The translations under genes and the position numbers were made by a program. The notes beneath the pieces were generated by a model. It was not told where the DNA came from. It saw only the letters and a list, made by a program, of their open reading frames with translations, and did not search any database. Source: Roseateles asaccharophilus (GTDB taxonomy: Bacteria > Pseudomonadota > Gammaproteobacteria > Burkholderiales > Burkholderiaceae_C). From it: a stretch of 64,000 bases of DNA. This document shows positions 50,573 to 60,200 of this stretch, in pieces (positions within the stretch are counted from its first letter, which is position 1; each line of letters starts with the position of its first letter). The DNA lies in assembly GCF_004362405.1 (NCBI RefSeq), contig NZ_SNXE01000006.1, positions 186,001-250,000 of the forward strand, given 5' to 3'.

Positions 50573-51640
50573 ATGCAAGACGCCCTGTTTCCCGAGGAGC
50601 TGCTGACCCCGGCCGTTTCGCCCATGGCAGCCACGGCGCCCCCGGCCAGCGCCGGCCTCAAGGTCCGCCCACAGCCCGTGGATGAGGCGCAGCGCGCCCT
50701 GGCCGCCGCCCTGCCCCGCGAGATCCATCTGGGCGGCTCCTCCTGGAGCTACCCCGGCTGGGCCGGCCTGGTCTGGGACAAGGCCTACGCCGAAAGCCTG
50801 CTCTCGCGCCACGGCCTGGCCACCTATGCGCTGCAGCCCCTGCACCGCGGCGTGAGCCTGGACCGCGGCTTTTACCGGCCCTTGAGTGCCAGCCAGTACG
50901 AACGCTATGCGGCCCAGGTACAGGCGGATTTCCGCTTCACGGTCAAGGCACCCAGCCTGGTGAGTGACGCCCTGGTGCGCGCCGAGGGCAGCGGCCGGGG
51001 CCAGCAACTCAACCCGGTCTTCCTGAATCCCGAGCTGGCCTTGCAGGAATTCGTGCAGCCGGCGCTGGAGGGCCTGGGCCCCAAGATCGGCGCCCTGGTC
51101 TTCCAGCTCAGCCCGCTCACACCCCAGATGCTGGCCCGCATGCCCGAGCAGCTGGAGCGCTTGCGAAGCCTGCTGCGCGCCCTGCCCGATCTACGCAGCG
51201 CCACGCCCGAGGGCGTGATCGCCGTGGAGGTGCGGGACCCCGAATGGCTCACGCCGGACTTTGCCGCCGTGCTGCGCGAGTGCGGCGCCACCTACTGCCT
51301 GGGTCTGCACCCCAAGCTGCCGCCCCTGGCCCAGCAGCTGCCCCTGCTGCGTGCGCTCTGGCCCGGCCCCCTGGTCTGCCGCTGGAACCTCAACCGCCTG
51401 CACGGCCCCTATGGCTATGAGGACGCCGGCCGCAAGTACGGCGCCTTCGACCGCATGCTGGACCCCGACCCCGAAACCCGTGAGGCCCTGGCCCGGGTGA
51501 TACGCGGCACGGCCGGCGCCGGCCACAAGGCCTATATCAGCATCAGCAACCATGCCGAGGGCTGCGCCCCCTTGAGCGTGCGCGCCCTGGCCCAGGCCCT
51601 GGTCCAGCCCCTGGTCCAGGACAGGGCGCCCAAGCGCTGA
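50573..51640 (+). CDS. DUF72-family TIM-barrel protein
   Basis: The 355-residue product has the DUF72 start LGGSSWSYPGWAGLVW, the core FRFTVKAPSLVSD, LGPKIGALVFQLSP, VAVEVRDPEW and the ending YISISNHAEGCAPLSVRALAQAL. A 45-residue Ala/Pro-rich N-terminal extension precedes the domain. The biochemical role of the family is not established. It is divergent from tadA. Confidence 0.88.
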   Translation: MQDALFPEELLTPAVSPMAATAPPASAGLKVRPQPVDEAQRALAAALPREIHLGGSSWSYPGWAGLVWDKAYAESLLSRHGLATYALQPLHRGVSLDRGFYRPLSASQYERYAAQVQADFRFTVKAPSLVSDALVRAEGSGRGQQLNPVFLNPELALQEFVQPALEGLGPKIGALVFQLSPLTPQMLARMPEQLERLRSLLRALPDLRSATPEGVIAVEVRDPEWLTPDFAAVLRECGATYCLGLHPKLPPLAQQLPLLRALWPGPLVCRWNLNRLHGPYGYEDAGRKYGAFDRMLDPDPETREALARVIRGTAGAGHKAYISISNHAEGCAPLSVRALAQALVQPLVQDRAPKR

Positions 51641-51670
51641 AGCCAGGACAGCGGCTGCGGAAAAGAAAAG

Positions 51671-51701
51671 TGGCGCGCAAGCCCCAGGGGCTCGCGCGCC
51701 A
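51671..51701 (-). terminator. Intrinsic terminator of icd
   Basis: A long stem formed by TGGCGCG/CGCGCCA and AGCCCC/GGGGCT is followed on the minus strand by CTTTTCTTTT, about 50 bases past the icd stop. Confidence 0.85.
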
Positions 51702-51749
51702 TCGCGCTGGGCATCAGGGCCCCGTAGGACGGGGCCGCAATCCGCTGCC

Positions 51750-53987
51750 TCAGCCGCGCAGGGCGGCCAGGGCGGCGTTGAAGGTCTTGGACGGGCGCAT
51801 CACGGTGGCCAGCTTCTCGGTGTCGGGCTTGTAGTAGCCACCGATGTCCACCGGCTTGCCCTGCACCTCGGCCAGTTCCTTGACGATGGTCTGCTCGTTC
51901 TCGCTCAGGCTCTTGGCCAGGGGCGCGAAGTGCTTGGCCAGCTCGGCGTCGTCGGTCTGGGCGGCCAGTTCCTGGGCCCAGTACAGGGCCAGATAGAACT
52001 GGCTGCCGCGGTTGTCCAGCTCGCCGGTCTTGGGGCTGGGGCCCTTGCGGTTGTCCAGCAGCTTGCCGGTGGCCGCGTCCAGGGTCTTGGCCAGCACCTT
52101 GGCCTTGGGGTTGTTGTTCTTCAGGCCCAGGTCTTCCAGGCTCACGGCCAGGGCCAGGAACTCACCCAGGGAGTCCCAGCGCAGGTGGTTTTCCTCCACC
52201 AGCTGCTGCACATGCTTGGGCGCAGAACCGCCGGCACCGGTCTCGTACATGCCGCCACCCGCCATCAGGGGCACGATGGACAGCATCTTGGCCGAGGTAC
52301 CCAGTTCCATGATGGGGAACAGGTCGGTCAGGTAGTCGCGCAGGATGTTGCCGGTGGCGCTGATGGTGTCCAGGCCGCGGATCACGCGCTCCAGGGTGTA
52401 ACGCATGGCGCGCACCTGGCTCATGATCTGGATGTCCAGGCCAGCCGTGTTGTGCTCGTGCAGGTACATCTTGACCTTGGTGATCAGCTGGGCCTCATGC
52501 GGGCGGTAGCTGTCCAGCCAGAAGACCACCGGCATGCCGGAGTTGCGGGCGCGGTTGACGGCCAGCTTGACCCAGTCGCGGATGGCGGCGTCCTTGACCT
52601 GGCACATGCGCCAGATGTCGCCCTGCTCCACGTTCTGGCTCATCAGCACCTCGCCGGTCTCCAGGTCGGTGATGTTGGCCACGCCGTCTTCGGGGATTTC
52701 GAAGGTCTTGTCGTGCGAGCCGTATTCCTCGGCCTGCTGAGCCATCAGACCGACGTTGGGCACCGTGCCCATGGTCTTGGGATCGAAGGCGCCGTGCCAC
52801 TTGCAGAAGTTGATCATCTCCTGATAGATGCGGGCAAAGGTCGACTCCGGCATCACGGCCTTCACGTCCTTCAGGCGGCCGTCGGCGCCATACATCTTGC
52901 CGCCGGCGCGGATCATCGCGGGCATGGAGGCGTCGACGATGATGTCGTTGGGCGAGTGGAAGTTGGTGATGCCCTTGGCCGAGTCCACCATGGCCAGCTC
53001 GGGGCGATGCTCGTGGCAGGCGTGCAGGTCACGCTTGATCTCTTCTTGCTTGGCGCTGGGCAGGGTGGCGATCTTGTTGTAGAGATCGACCATGCCGTTG
53101 TTGACGTTCACGCCCAGCTCGTCAAAGAGCTTGCCGTGCTTCTCGAAGGCTTCCTTGTAGAAGATCTTCACGCAGTGGCCGAAGACGATGGGGTGCGAGA
53201 CCTTCATCATGGTGGCCTTGACGTGCAGCGAGAACATCACGCCGGTCTTGTGTGCGTCCTCGATCTCGCGCTCATAGAACTCCAGCAAGGCCTTCTTGCT
53301 CATGAACATGGAGTCGATGATCTCGCGGTCCTGCAGCGCGACCTTGGGCTTGAGCACGATGGTCTTGCCGCTCTTGGTCAGCAGCTCCATCTTGACGGTG
53401 CGGGCGCGGTCCAGGGTCATGGACTTTTCGCCGTGGTAGAAGTCGCCGCCATGCATGTGCGAGACATGCGAGCGCGAGGCCTGGCTCCACTCGGCCATGC
53501 TGTGCGGGTTCTTGCGGGCGTATTCCTTGACGGCCTTGGGCGCACGGCGGTCGGAGTTGCCCTCACGCAGCACCGGGTTCACGGCGGAGCCGATGCACTT
53601 GTTGTAGCGGGCGCGGATCTCCTTTTGTTCCTCGGTCTCGGGCTTCTCGGGGAAGTCGGGGATCTTGTAGCCCTTGTCCTGCAGTTCCTTGATGGCCGCC
53701 TTGAGCTGGGCCACCGAGGCGCTGATATTGGGCAGCTTGATGATGTTGGCCTGGGGCTTGAGGGTCAGCTTGCCCAGCTCGCTCAGATTGTCCGGCACGC
53801 GCTGCTCTTCGCTCAGGCAGTCGGCAAAGGCACCCAGGATGCGGCCCGCCACCGAGATGTCACTGGTACCCACCTTGATGCCTGCCGGCTCGGCAAAGGT
53901 CTGCATGATGGGCAGGAAGCTGGCCGTGGCCAGCAAAGGGGCCTCGTCGGTCAGCGTGTAGATGATGTCAGGCTGCTGGGTGCTCAT
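51750..53987 (-). CDS. icd: Isocitrate dehydrogenase (NADP), monomeric type
   Basis: The 745-residue enzyme oxidises isocitrate to 2-oxoglutarate in the TCA cycle. The length (about 740) and segments such as [59 protein letters not shown] and [15 protein letters not shown] are specific for the monomeric IDH-II class, not the homodimeric Icd. It is a single-gene unit with an AGGA-type site and its own terminator. Confidence 0.97.
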   Translation of the reverse strand: MSTQQPDIIYTLTDEAPLLATASFLPIMQTFAEPAGIKVGTSDISVAGRILGAFADCLSEEQRVPDNLSELGKLTLKPQANIIKLPNISASVAQLKAAIKELQDKGYKIPDFPEKPETEEQKEIRARYNKCIGSAVNPVLREGNSDRRAPKAVKEYARKNPHSMAEWSQASRSHVSHMHGGDFYHGEKSMTLDRARTVKMELLTKSGKTIVLKPKVALQDREIIDSMFMSKKALLEFYEREIEDAHKTGVMFSLHVKATMMKVSHPIVFGHCVKIFYKEAFEKHGKLFDELGVNVNNGMVDLYNKIATLPSAKQEEIKRDLHACHEHRPELAMVDSAKGITNFHSPNDIIVDASMPAMIRAGGKMYGADGRLKDVKAVMPESTFARIYQEMINFCKWHGAFDPKTMGTVPNVGLMAQQAEEYGSHDKTFEIPEDGVANITDLETGEVLMSQNVEQGDIWRMCQVKDAAIRDWVKLAVNRARNSGMPVVFWLDSYRPHEAQLITKVKMYLHEHNTAGLDIQIMSQVRAMRYTLERVIRGLDTISATGNILRDYLTDLFPIMELGTSAKMLSIVPLMAGGGMYETGAGGSAPKHVQQLVEENHLRWDSLGEFLALAVSLEDLGLKNNNPKAKVLAKTLDAATGKLLDNRKGPSPKTGELDNRGSQFYLALYWAQELAAQTDDAELAKHFAPLAKSLSENEQTIVKELAEVQGKPVDIGGYYKPDTEKLATVMRPSKTFNAALAALRG

Positions 53988-54158
53988 GAGTGTTGTCCTG
54001 TAGTTCTTGCGCTGCACCCGCTCACAGTGCAGCAGCGACACAAAAATCACACCCTGCGCCACGAGGCACAGAGATGTTCACGCCGCATTTTCCTGCAATT
54101 TGACTCCACGATGCGAAAAACGCTGCAAGCGCTGCCATGACAGGCCCGCGTAAAGAAA

Positions 54159-54179
54159 AGCCGCTGCAAGGCAGCGGCT
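54159..54179 (-). terminator. Terminator at the end of the CDI locus
   Basis: AGCCGCTGC and GCAGCGGCT arms (AAG loop) directly follow the stop of the hemagglutinin fragment. On the minus strand they are trailed by TTTCTTT. Confidence 0.8.
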
Positions 54180-54779
54180 CTACGAGCATTCGGAGGCAGG
54201 CAGTTCGCAGCGCCTGAGACCAGCATTGAGCCCGCCCGCGCCCAGCTTGATGCCCACACCCACGCTGCCGCTCTTGGAGCTCTGGCTGTTGCTTTCCTGC
54301 GTGGTGTTCTGCGCGGCCAGGATGTTGATCTGGTCCTCGGCCTGGAGCCGGGTCTTGCCCCCAGCCTGCACCGTGCTGCCGCGCAGCGTCAGGTCGCTGT
54401 CTGCGCCGCCGCCCGTGGCGCGGATGCTGATGTCGCCGCCGGCCGTGACGCTGCTGCCCCGCGCCAGGTCCGCGCTGCTGCTGTGCTGGCTTTGGCTGCG
54501 GCTGGCGCCCAGGGTGAAGCTCAGGCCGATGCCCCCGGCCTTGTCGGCGGCGTTGCCGTCGGTCATGACCGACGAGCCGTCCGGATTCTTCTGGCCCGTC
54601 GGCACCTGGCCCTGGCCGCCCTTCACCGCATCCACCGCCTGCTTGGTATTTATCGCCACATTGGCCGCAGCCAGGGCCTTGACGCGCGAGTCGCTGCTCT
54701 GGCCGGCCGCCTTGATCTGGCTGCTCGCGCTTTGCACCGCGTTGAGTACTGGGTTGCTCACGGCCACCTCAGTGTTCAT
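54180..54779 (-). pseudogene. Filamentous hemagglutinin (CdiA/FhaB) fragment
   Basis: The 199-residue frame is an internal piece of an FHA-type protein: AVQSASSQIKAAGQSSDSRV, LGASRSQSQHSSSADLARGSSV, VTAGGDISIRATGG, STVQAGGKTRLQAEDQINILAAQN and GSVGVGIKLGAGGLNAG, all features of FHA repeat regions. It has no secretion signal or TPS domain and changes abruptly to an unrelated tail (LRRCELPASECS) before the stop. It therefore looks like a leftover of an older CdiA gene, broken by deletion or frameshift. It is the last element of the locus. Confidence 0.75.
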
Positions 54780-54807
54780 GCGGGTTGGCGGGATTTTGCA
54801 GGTCCGA

Positions 54808-55215
54808 CTAGATACAGCTGTCTAGTCTGGCGCGCAATGCCTCTTCAAACTCAGCAATGGTGAACTCCTTTCCGGAATTCAAATATCCTGCATCATCGTA
54901 AACGGAATTACCAAATTTCTTGCAAATTGAGTACACCACCACAGCGGCAAACAAATCATCACCTCGAGTGCTAACAGCCCCCAAAAATCTCGCAGAGTTT
55001 GGTATCCGTTCGTCTATCGCTTGCTCATCAATCGACACCCAACACCACTCATTTTCAGCAGCGCCCTTCACGTAGGAGTTTTTATGACAAGGACCAACCG
55101 GCTCAAATGTTACCGTCGGCACTTGTTGCTTAAAGTAAACAAAGCCATCTTTTATAGCAACCATTAACTCATCATGCGTGGGATTGGTTGCCATGGGTAT
55201 AAAAGAATCTCTCAT
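54808..55215 (-). CDS. Putative CDI immunity protein (partner of orphan toxin)
   Basis: The 135-residue product (for example ELMVAIKDGFVYFKQQVP, NEWCWVSIDEQAIDERIP, LFAAVVVYSICKKFGNS) has no signal peptide and no family that I recognise. The start ATG overlaps the stop of the orphan toxin gene by 4 bases (ATGA), the standard toxin-immunity layout. Base composition is clearly AT-richer than the chromosomal genes around it, typical of exchanged CDI cargo. A second ATG seven codons in (MATNPT) is an alternative start. Confidence 0.65.
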   Translation of the reverse strand: MRDSFIPMATNPTHDELMVAIKDGFVYFKQQVPTVTFEPVGPCHKNSYVKGAAENEWCWVSIDEQAIDERIPNSARFLGAVSTRGDDLFAAVVVYSICKKFGNSVYDDAGYLNSGKEFTIAEFEEALRARLDSCI

Positions 55216-55865
55216 GGTGCACCCGGAACCTTCATAGCAGAGCGGGTCAATATTACCCAGCCATTTGTGGTTTTGATATTAATGTTATTGACAACCCCCT
55301 CATTCAATACGTTTGCAATCGGCGACCCTGGCTTCACCCAGCTTGTCACATCTTGAGTCGCGACACCCGCCTTAGTTGCATCAACATACATATCCCCAAC
55401 TTGGCCGGCCTTACTCATTTGATTGGCGCCGCTTATTACATTTCGTTGAACTGCCGTCATACCATTGCCTGTCACCTCCTTCAGGCTAACAGGTACGCCA
55501 TTGAGCCAGCCATCAATACCTGGGGTGTTGGAAGCCGGTTGCCCTACGAACTTTCCACCTTTGAAGGCAACAATATCAGCAGCCTGAGCGGTTTCCGCTG
55601 CACTCATCGCATTGGGCACAACTTCACCGGCTTTCGGGGCAGGTAAGCGCTTCGCGAACTCACTCCACTGCGCATGGTTGAGGTAGTTGTTCTGCGCCGC
55701 ATTGGCCGCCGTGTTGGCTGCGGTATTGACGCTCGCCGCCGTGCCGTCACCGGTAGCCAGGGCGCCCGCCACACCGCCCATCAAGCTGGCAAAGGCGACG
55801 GTCTCTGCGGCTTTGCCGGGATCCCCCGAGGGGTTGAACCACTGGGCCGCCGACTCCCCCACCAT
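55212..55865 (-). CDS. Orphan CdiA C-terminal toxin module
   Basis: The first about 60 of 217 residues repeat the pretoxin end of the large CdiA to the right: VGESAAQWFNP, then SVNTAANTAANAAQNNYLN versus SVNTAANTAANAVQNNYLE. The homology continues upstream in frame to just after the previous gene's stop (GCHAGAM versus GCHSGAI). After NNYL (55677-55694) the cargo is unrelated. It contains GIDGWLNGVPVSLKEV, which could be the Asp...Lys core of a PD-(D/E)XK-type nuclease; this is tentative. It lacks an N-terminal secretion region, so it can only be used after recombination into cdiA. Confidence 0.75.
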   Translation of the reverse strand: MVGESAAQWFNPSGDPGKAAETVAFASLMGGVAGALATGDGTAASVNTAANTAANAAQNNYLNHAQWSEFAKRLPAPKAGEVVPNAMSAAETAQAADIVAFKGGKFVGQPASNTPGIDGWLNGVPVSLKEVTGNGMTAVQRNVISGANQMSKAGQVGDMYVDATKAGVATQDVTSWVKPGSPIANVLNEGVVNNINIKTTNGWVILTRSAMKVPGAP

Positions 55866-55911
55866 GGCGCCGGCATGGCATCCAGTTTGTGCCGCAGCGG
55901 CACTGCTGATC

Positions 55912-56895
55912 TCAGGCTTTCAAAGCGTCCAGCGACAGCACGGCATCGTAGTCAGGCCAGTCTTCGCGAGCACGCTTGAGCACGCCCTGCATGAGCTCAT
56001 CGAGCTCGGGCACAGCTTGCTCGGGTGGAAGCTGGTCAAAGGGTGCGGCCATCAAGGGATGATCCAGCCTCGGGTTGGCCAGTCCTTCCCATTCGCGCAG
56101 CCGGAAGATGAAAAGGATTTCCACCGGGACGCGCTCCAGATGCCTGTCCTGGTTGAAGTCGTAGGAGTTTTTTTGGCTCTCTTTGCCGGTTTGCCACGTG
56201 TGGCGGTCGCACGCGGCCAGCAGGCAAGGCACCAGATCGTCGGGGTTGGGCGTGCGCCAGTGGGCCAACAGCGCTTCGTAGATCGGCTCGTCGTAGGCAT
56301 AGCCCGGCCACTGGTGTGAGACATCGCCCACCCAGTCGGCAAACAGGCGCAGCATGAAGGCTTGGGCGCGGCGGTGCTCCTCTTCGTATTCGATCACCAG
56401 CTGGTGCCCACGATTGAGCGCCGCATGGGTCAAATAGCCTTGGTGGATCACGGCGTCTTTCCAGCCAAGCATCGCCATCGCGGCCATCATGTTGGCGGCG
56501 GTTTGGATGGAGAACATCCGAAGGCCGCCGTCTGGATGCTGCGGGAACAGGATGCCGTATCGATAGTGCCAAAAGAACGCTTGCTTGATGCCAACTTGGT
56601 AGTAGCGTATCCAATAGGCCAAATCAGGCCTCCAACTCGGGTTGTCTGGCGCAGTTGCCAATGCTCGGCATGCTTGGACCCTTGCTAGCCTTTCTGTGGT
56701 GTAGTCTGTTATGTTGCGCTTGTTCGGCAATTGTTGTGAGGGCGCCGCATCCTCTCTGGTCACGTACTCACGAATGGCGTTTCGATGAAAATCTTCGTGA
56801 GTGAGTGCTTTCGCAATGCGCCCCAACACGCTTTTGTAGGAAGGCCACTTTGGGTTCACACCCATGCGATCACATCGGTTCATTTGCTGGGCCAT
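55912..56895 (-). CDS. Putative immunity protein (Imm49-like?)
   Basis: The 327-residue product is soluble, Trp/Tyr/His-rich and without signal peptide (QVGIKQAFFWHYRYGILF, LIEYEEEHRRAQAFMLRLFADWVGD-type helices, ACDRHTWQTGKESQKNSYDF, VPVEILFIFRLREWEGLANP, DHPLMAAP). The pattern recalls large immunity proteins of polymorphic toxin systems, possibly Imm49, but I am not sure. Its start overlaps by 16 bases the end of a decayed toxin-like frame. It lies between two toxin modules, so it probably protects against a toxin that is now lost. Confidence 0.6.
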   Translation of the reverse strand: MAQQMNRCDRMGVNPKWPSYKSVLGRIAKALTHEDFHRNAIREYVTREDAAPSQQLPNKRNITDYTTERLARVQACRALATAPDNPSWRPDLAYWIRYYQVGIKQAFFWHYRYGILFPQHPDGGLRMFSIQTAANMMAAMAMLGWKDAVIHQGYLTHAALNRGHQLVIEYEEEHRRAQAFMLRLFADWVGDVSHQWPGYAYDEPIYEALLAHWRTPNPDDLVPCLLAACDRHTWQTGKESQKNSYDFNQDRHLERVPVEILFIFRLREWEGLANPRLDHPLMAAPFDQLPPEQAVPELDELMQGVLKRAREDWPDYDAVLSLDALKA

Positions 56896-57020
56896 GATTC
56901 CACCTTGAATTCTGCGACGCCTGTTGTGCCGGGAGCTGGCAGCCCCACTTTGACGGTGACACCTTATACCTTAAAGCCATCCGTACTTAGAGCGACCCGA
57001 GTTCACCTCGGCCAGCACCG
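56880..57020 (-). pseudogene. Decayed tail of a CdiA-type toxin
   Basis: Between the zinc-ribbon gene and the large immunity gene, one minus-strand frame reads RVALSTDGFKV, a TAA (56964-56966), then GVTVKVGLPAPGTTGVAEFK and VESWPSK with a TGA at 56880-56882. The latter part has normal protein-like composition and ends inside the immunity gene's start, as toxin genes do. Stop codons in frame show it is broken. It is too short to identify the toxin. Confidence 0.45.
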
Positions 57021-57024
57021 AGCG

Positions 57025-57231
57025 CTACGCCTTTTGAACATCTAACTCATCCCACAGCGGCAACAAACCCAACTTCTCCATGTGAGTTCCGAAATCCACA
57101 AATGGCTTAGAACCTATATCAGCAAGCGAAAACCATGTGGCTTCGCATTCTTGGCATACGTAAACATCCTGCCCGGTCTTCTTTATCTGCGCTACAGCTA
57201 TATCACCTTGCTCGCATCTAGGACACAACAT
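57025..57231 (-). CDS. Small zinc-ribbon putative immunity protein of the cdiA locus
   Basis: The 68-residue product carries two CXXC pairs (LCPRCEQG and VCQECEATWFSLAD), a zinc-ribbon pattern, and an acidic C-terminus (LWDELDVQKA). It starts 14 bases after the cdiA stop with an AAGGAG site, exactly where the cognate immunity gene of a CdiA toxin is found. It is AT-rich like the toxin end. Function as immunity is inferred from position. Inhibition of a nuclease by an acidic zinc-ribbon would be uncommon. Confidence 0.65.
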   Translation of the reverse strand: MLCPRCEQGDIAVAQIKKTGQDVYVCQECEATWFSLADIGSKPFVDFGTHMEKLGLLPLWDELDVQKA

Positions 57232-57245
57232 TTCCAGCTCCTTAC

Positions 57246-60200
57246 TTATTGAACGGGATAAGCAGTAATTATTTTACTCGTTCCAGGCCGTACAATGATT
57301 TTAATGTTAGTTTCGCCGGCAGTGCCAATAACTCGCCCCATTGGAACGACATACGCACCAGGGTCATTTGGCAAAGGATTACCTTTCGCCAACCACGCTT
57401 CATCTACTAGCCCCAGGATTTCTTTTCTATCCACATTGAAAACAGTGTGCGTTGTTTTGTTCGGATTCGGTACAGCATGGTCAAGAACGTGCTGCACACG
57501 ATTGCCGTGCACTGAACCCGGTCCATAGTCAACACCTGCAGGCGTTGTCCAGGTTCTTGTGCCTTTGTCAAAGGTAAGCTCAACAACCTTCGGTGCACTG
57601 TTTACCCCACCCGCCGTTCGCGCCTCCGCAATCACCAGCTGCAACTCTTGAACTACCGCAGCTGGATCGGCACTTCTCACCGCGTTGGTCAGTCTGGCAG
57701 CCGCCGCAGCTGTCGCCCCCGAGCCAACAACGGGCGCCGTAACTCCAGTTGTTGGCACACCACCTGCGATTTCAATTGCACCGATGCTGATGTCTGTCAT
57801 CAAGCTAGTGCACGCCGGTGTGCCTATGCCGCTGCCGCAGGCAGCCACCAAGGCCCGGCCCACATGCACCAACACCCCAGCCCCCGTCGCTGTCGCCCCC
57901 ACCATCAGCGCACCTCTCATGATGGCGGTGCTGCTTTGCACGTGCTCAGCACCCCACTGCAGCGCGTTGAGCGCCTGCCCCAGATCATTGACCTGGCGCT
58001 GGATCAGCCGGTCCGCAGTCGCGCCACCCAACACCGCGCGCACCTCGGGGCTTTGCAGGTCTTGCAACGCCTGGGCCATGTCTTGCACCCGCGTGCTGCA
58101 CGCTTGCGGGTTGGCTTTGCATTGGTCCACCAGGCGCCCCACAGGCTTTTGCTGCCCACCAGCGCTTTCATTGCCCAACAGCAGCCGGCGCAGGCTGTCG
58201 CAGCCCACCTTGCAGTTCTCCAACTGCGCGATGGCGTTCTTCAGGTCGCGCGTCTCCAGGTAATTGTTCTGCACCGCGTTGGCGGCTGTATTGGCCGCCG
58301 TGTTCACGCTCGCTGCGCTGCCGTCTCCCGTGAGCGCGCCAGCGGTGGCGCCCATGAGCTTGGCAAACTCCAGCACCTCGGCCTCTGTTTTGGTGCCGTT
58401 GGGGTCGAACCACTGTGCCGCCAGTTCACCCACCGTCGCACCAATGGCGCCGCTGTGGCAGCCTTGCGACCCACCACCCGCTGCACCTGCCAGGCAGCCC
58501 CCCAGCGCGTGCGCCAGCAGTTGGCCAGCGGGGTTAAGCACGCTTTTCCCTTGCGCATCGGGCACCGTCATGCTGCCAATGGCTTGGGCACCAAACGCCC
58601 CTGCCGTGCTGGCCATCGCCCCCACCAGCGCGGTCCTGATGCTGTCCTCCAAGCTGGCTCCGGTCAACGTGCTGTTGATCGCGGCACTGGCCACATTGCT
58701 GATCACGGCTTTGCCCAGATTGGCAGCGAAGCCGCTGTTCTGCGGTGTGATGCTGGCCAGGGTCTGACCATTGAGGGTCAGGGTGTTGGACAAGCCGTTG
58801 AGCGCTCCTGCCGTGAGCATGCTGGTCAGCAAGTTCTTGATGCTGTCCTTGCTGCCGAGTTCCTTGAGCGTCTTGCCAATGTCCCCGCCGTTGTTCACCA
58901 GGCTGACACTCGCACTCGCGGCCAGACCTGCAAACCCTGCATTCAGGGCCGCTCCGGCGGCCGTCAGGCCGCCTGCGCTGGTCGCCAGGGTCACACCGCC
59001 GAGGGTGGTGGTTCCCGCGGTCGTGGAGCCAAGCAACTCAACACCCATGCCGCCCGTGGCCCAGGCCACCGCCAAGGCCACAAGCGCTGCACCGGCTCCG
59101 GTCAGCCCCTGCTGCTTGTAGCTCCATTCACGCTGGGCCAGCTCCACCTCGCTCCATTTGATCGAAGGGTGGCTGCGCAGCTGTTCAAGGTAGGCCAAGC
59201 CGGGTTGCTGGCCGGCCAGCTTCTGCACCTGCTCCTGCAAGCTGGGCACGGCTGCGCCACTGCCCGGTTCGGCCACGCGCGGCAGCTCAATACTGAGCTT
59301 CACACCGGCGTCAACGCTGACCGTTCCCAGCAGCTCACTCATCTGCCCCGTGCTGCGGTCGTGACCCTGCCCCTCCTGCTTCTGCCAGACGCCGCCCGTG
59401 ACCGCACGGCTTTGAGAGCTGGCCTGGTCCCTCTCAATCGCAGCACCAATGAGCAGCTCGCCCGTCGCCCCCTCACCGGGCCTGCGCACGAACGAGATCT
59501 CTGGCGCCTGAATGCGTGCACCGATCAGCTCGGTACGCTCACCCACGCCTATCCGGACCGCTTGGTCCGAGACCAGCTCCGTGCGCACGGCCTGAGTCTT
59601 GAGGCTCAAATCCTGACTCGATACCTTGCGGTAGCCGATCCCGGCAAAGCTCGAACGGCTGGTGCTGTCGGTCAAGGTCTTATGGGTGTTTTCTGCGGAG
59701 TACAGCAGCGTCTTGTCCACGCCCTCCACGTGCAGAAGACCCGTGCTGTCGAACTTCGCGCCCACACTGATCACGTTCTGCCCCAGCACCTCAATGGCCT
59801 GGCCTTCAAGCGTCGTGCGCACCGCCGTGGCCTTGAGTTCCTCGTGCTGGGTGACCGTTGTCTTCTTCTTCAGACCGCCCCAACCCCGCTTGGTCGAACT
59901 CGTGGTCCAGTTCCGCTGCTCGGTGTCCGTGTTGTGATCCAGCAGGACCGTGCCCGCCGAACTCACACTCACTTTGCCCTGCACCGCACTCAGATCCGTG
60001 GCCTGCAAGTGCACTTGCGTGCCACCGTACAGGGTCACGCCCTTGTCGCCCTCAATGCGCGTCTTGTTCAGAGTTTCCAGGCTTTGAATGGTGACGCCGT
60101 CGACGAGCTTTTGGCTCTGGGTCTGGGTGCTTCCCGTTGTGATGCTCTGAGCTGCGATCACGGCTGTTTGGCCGGCCGCGCGAAGCTGTGTGTCGACCAG

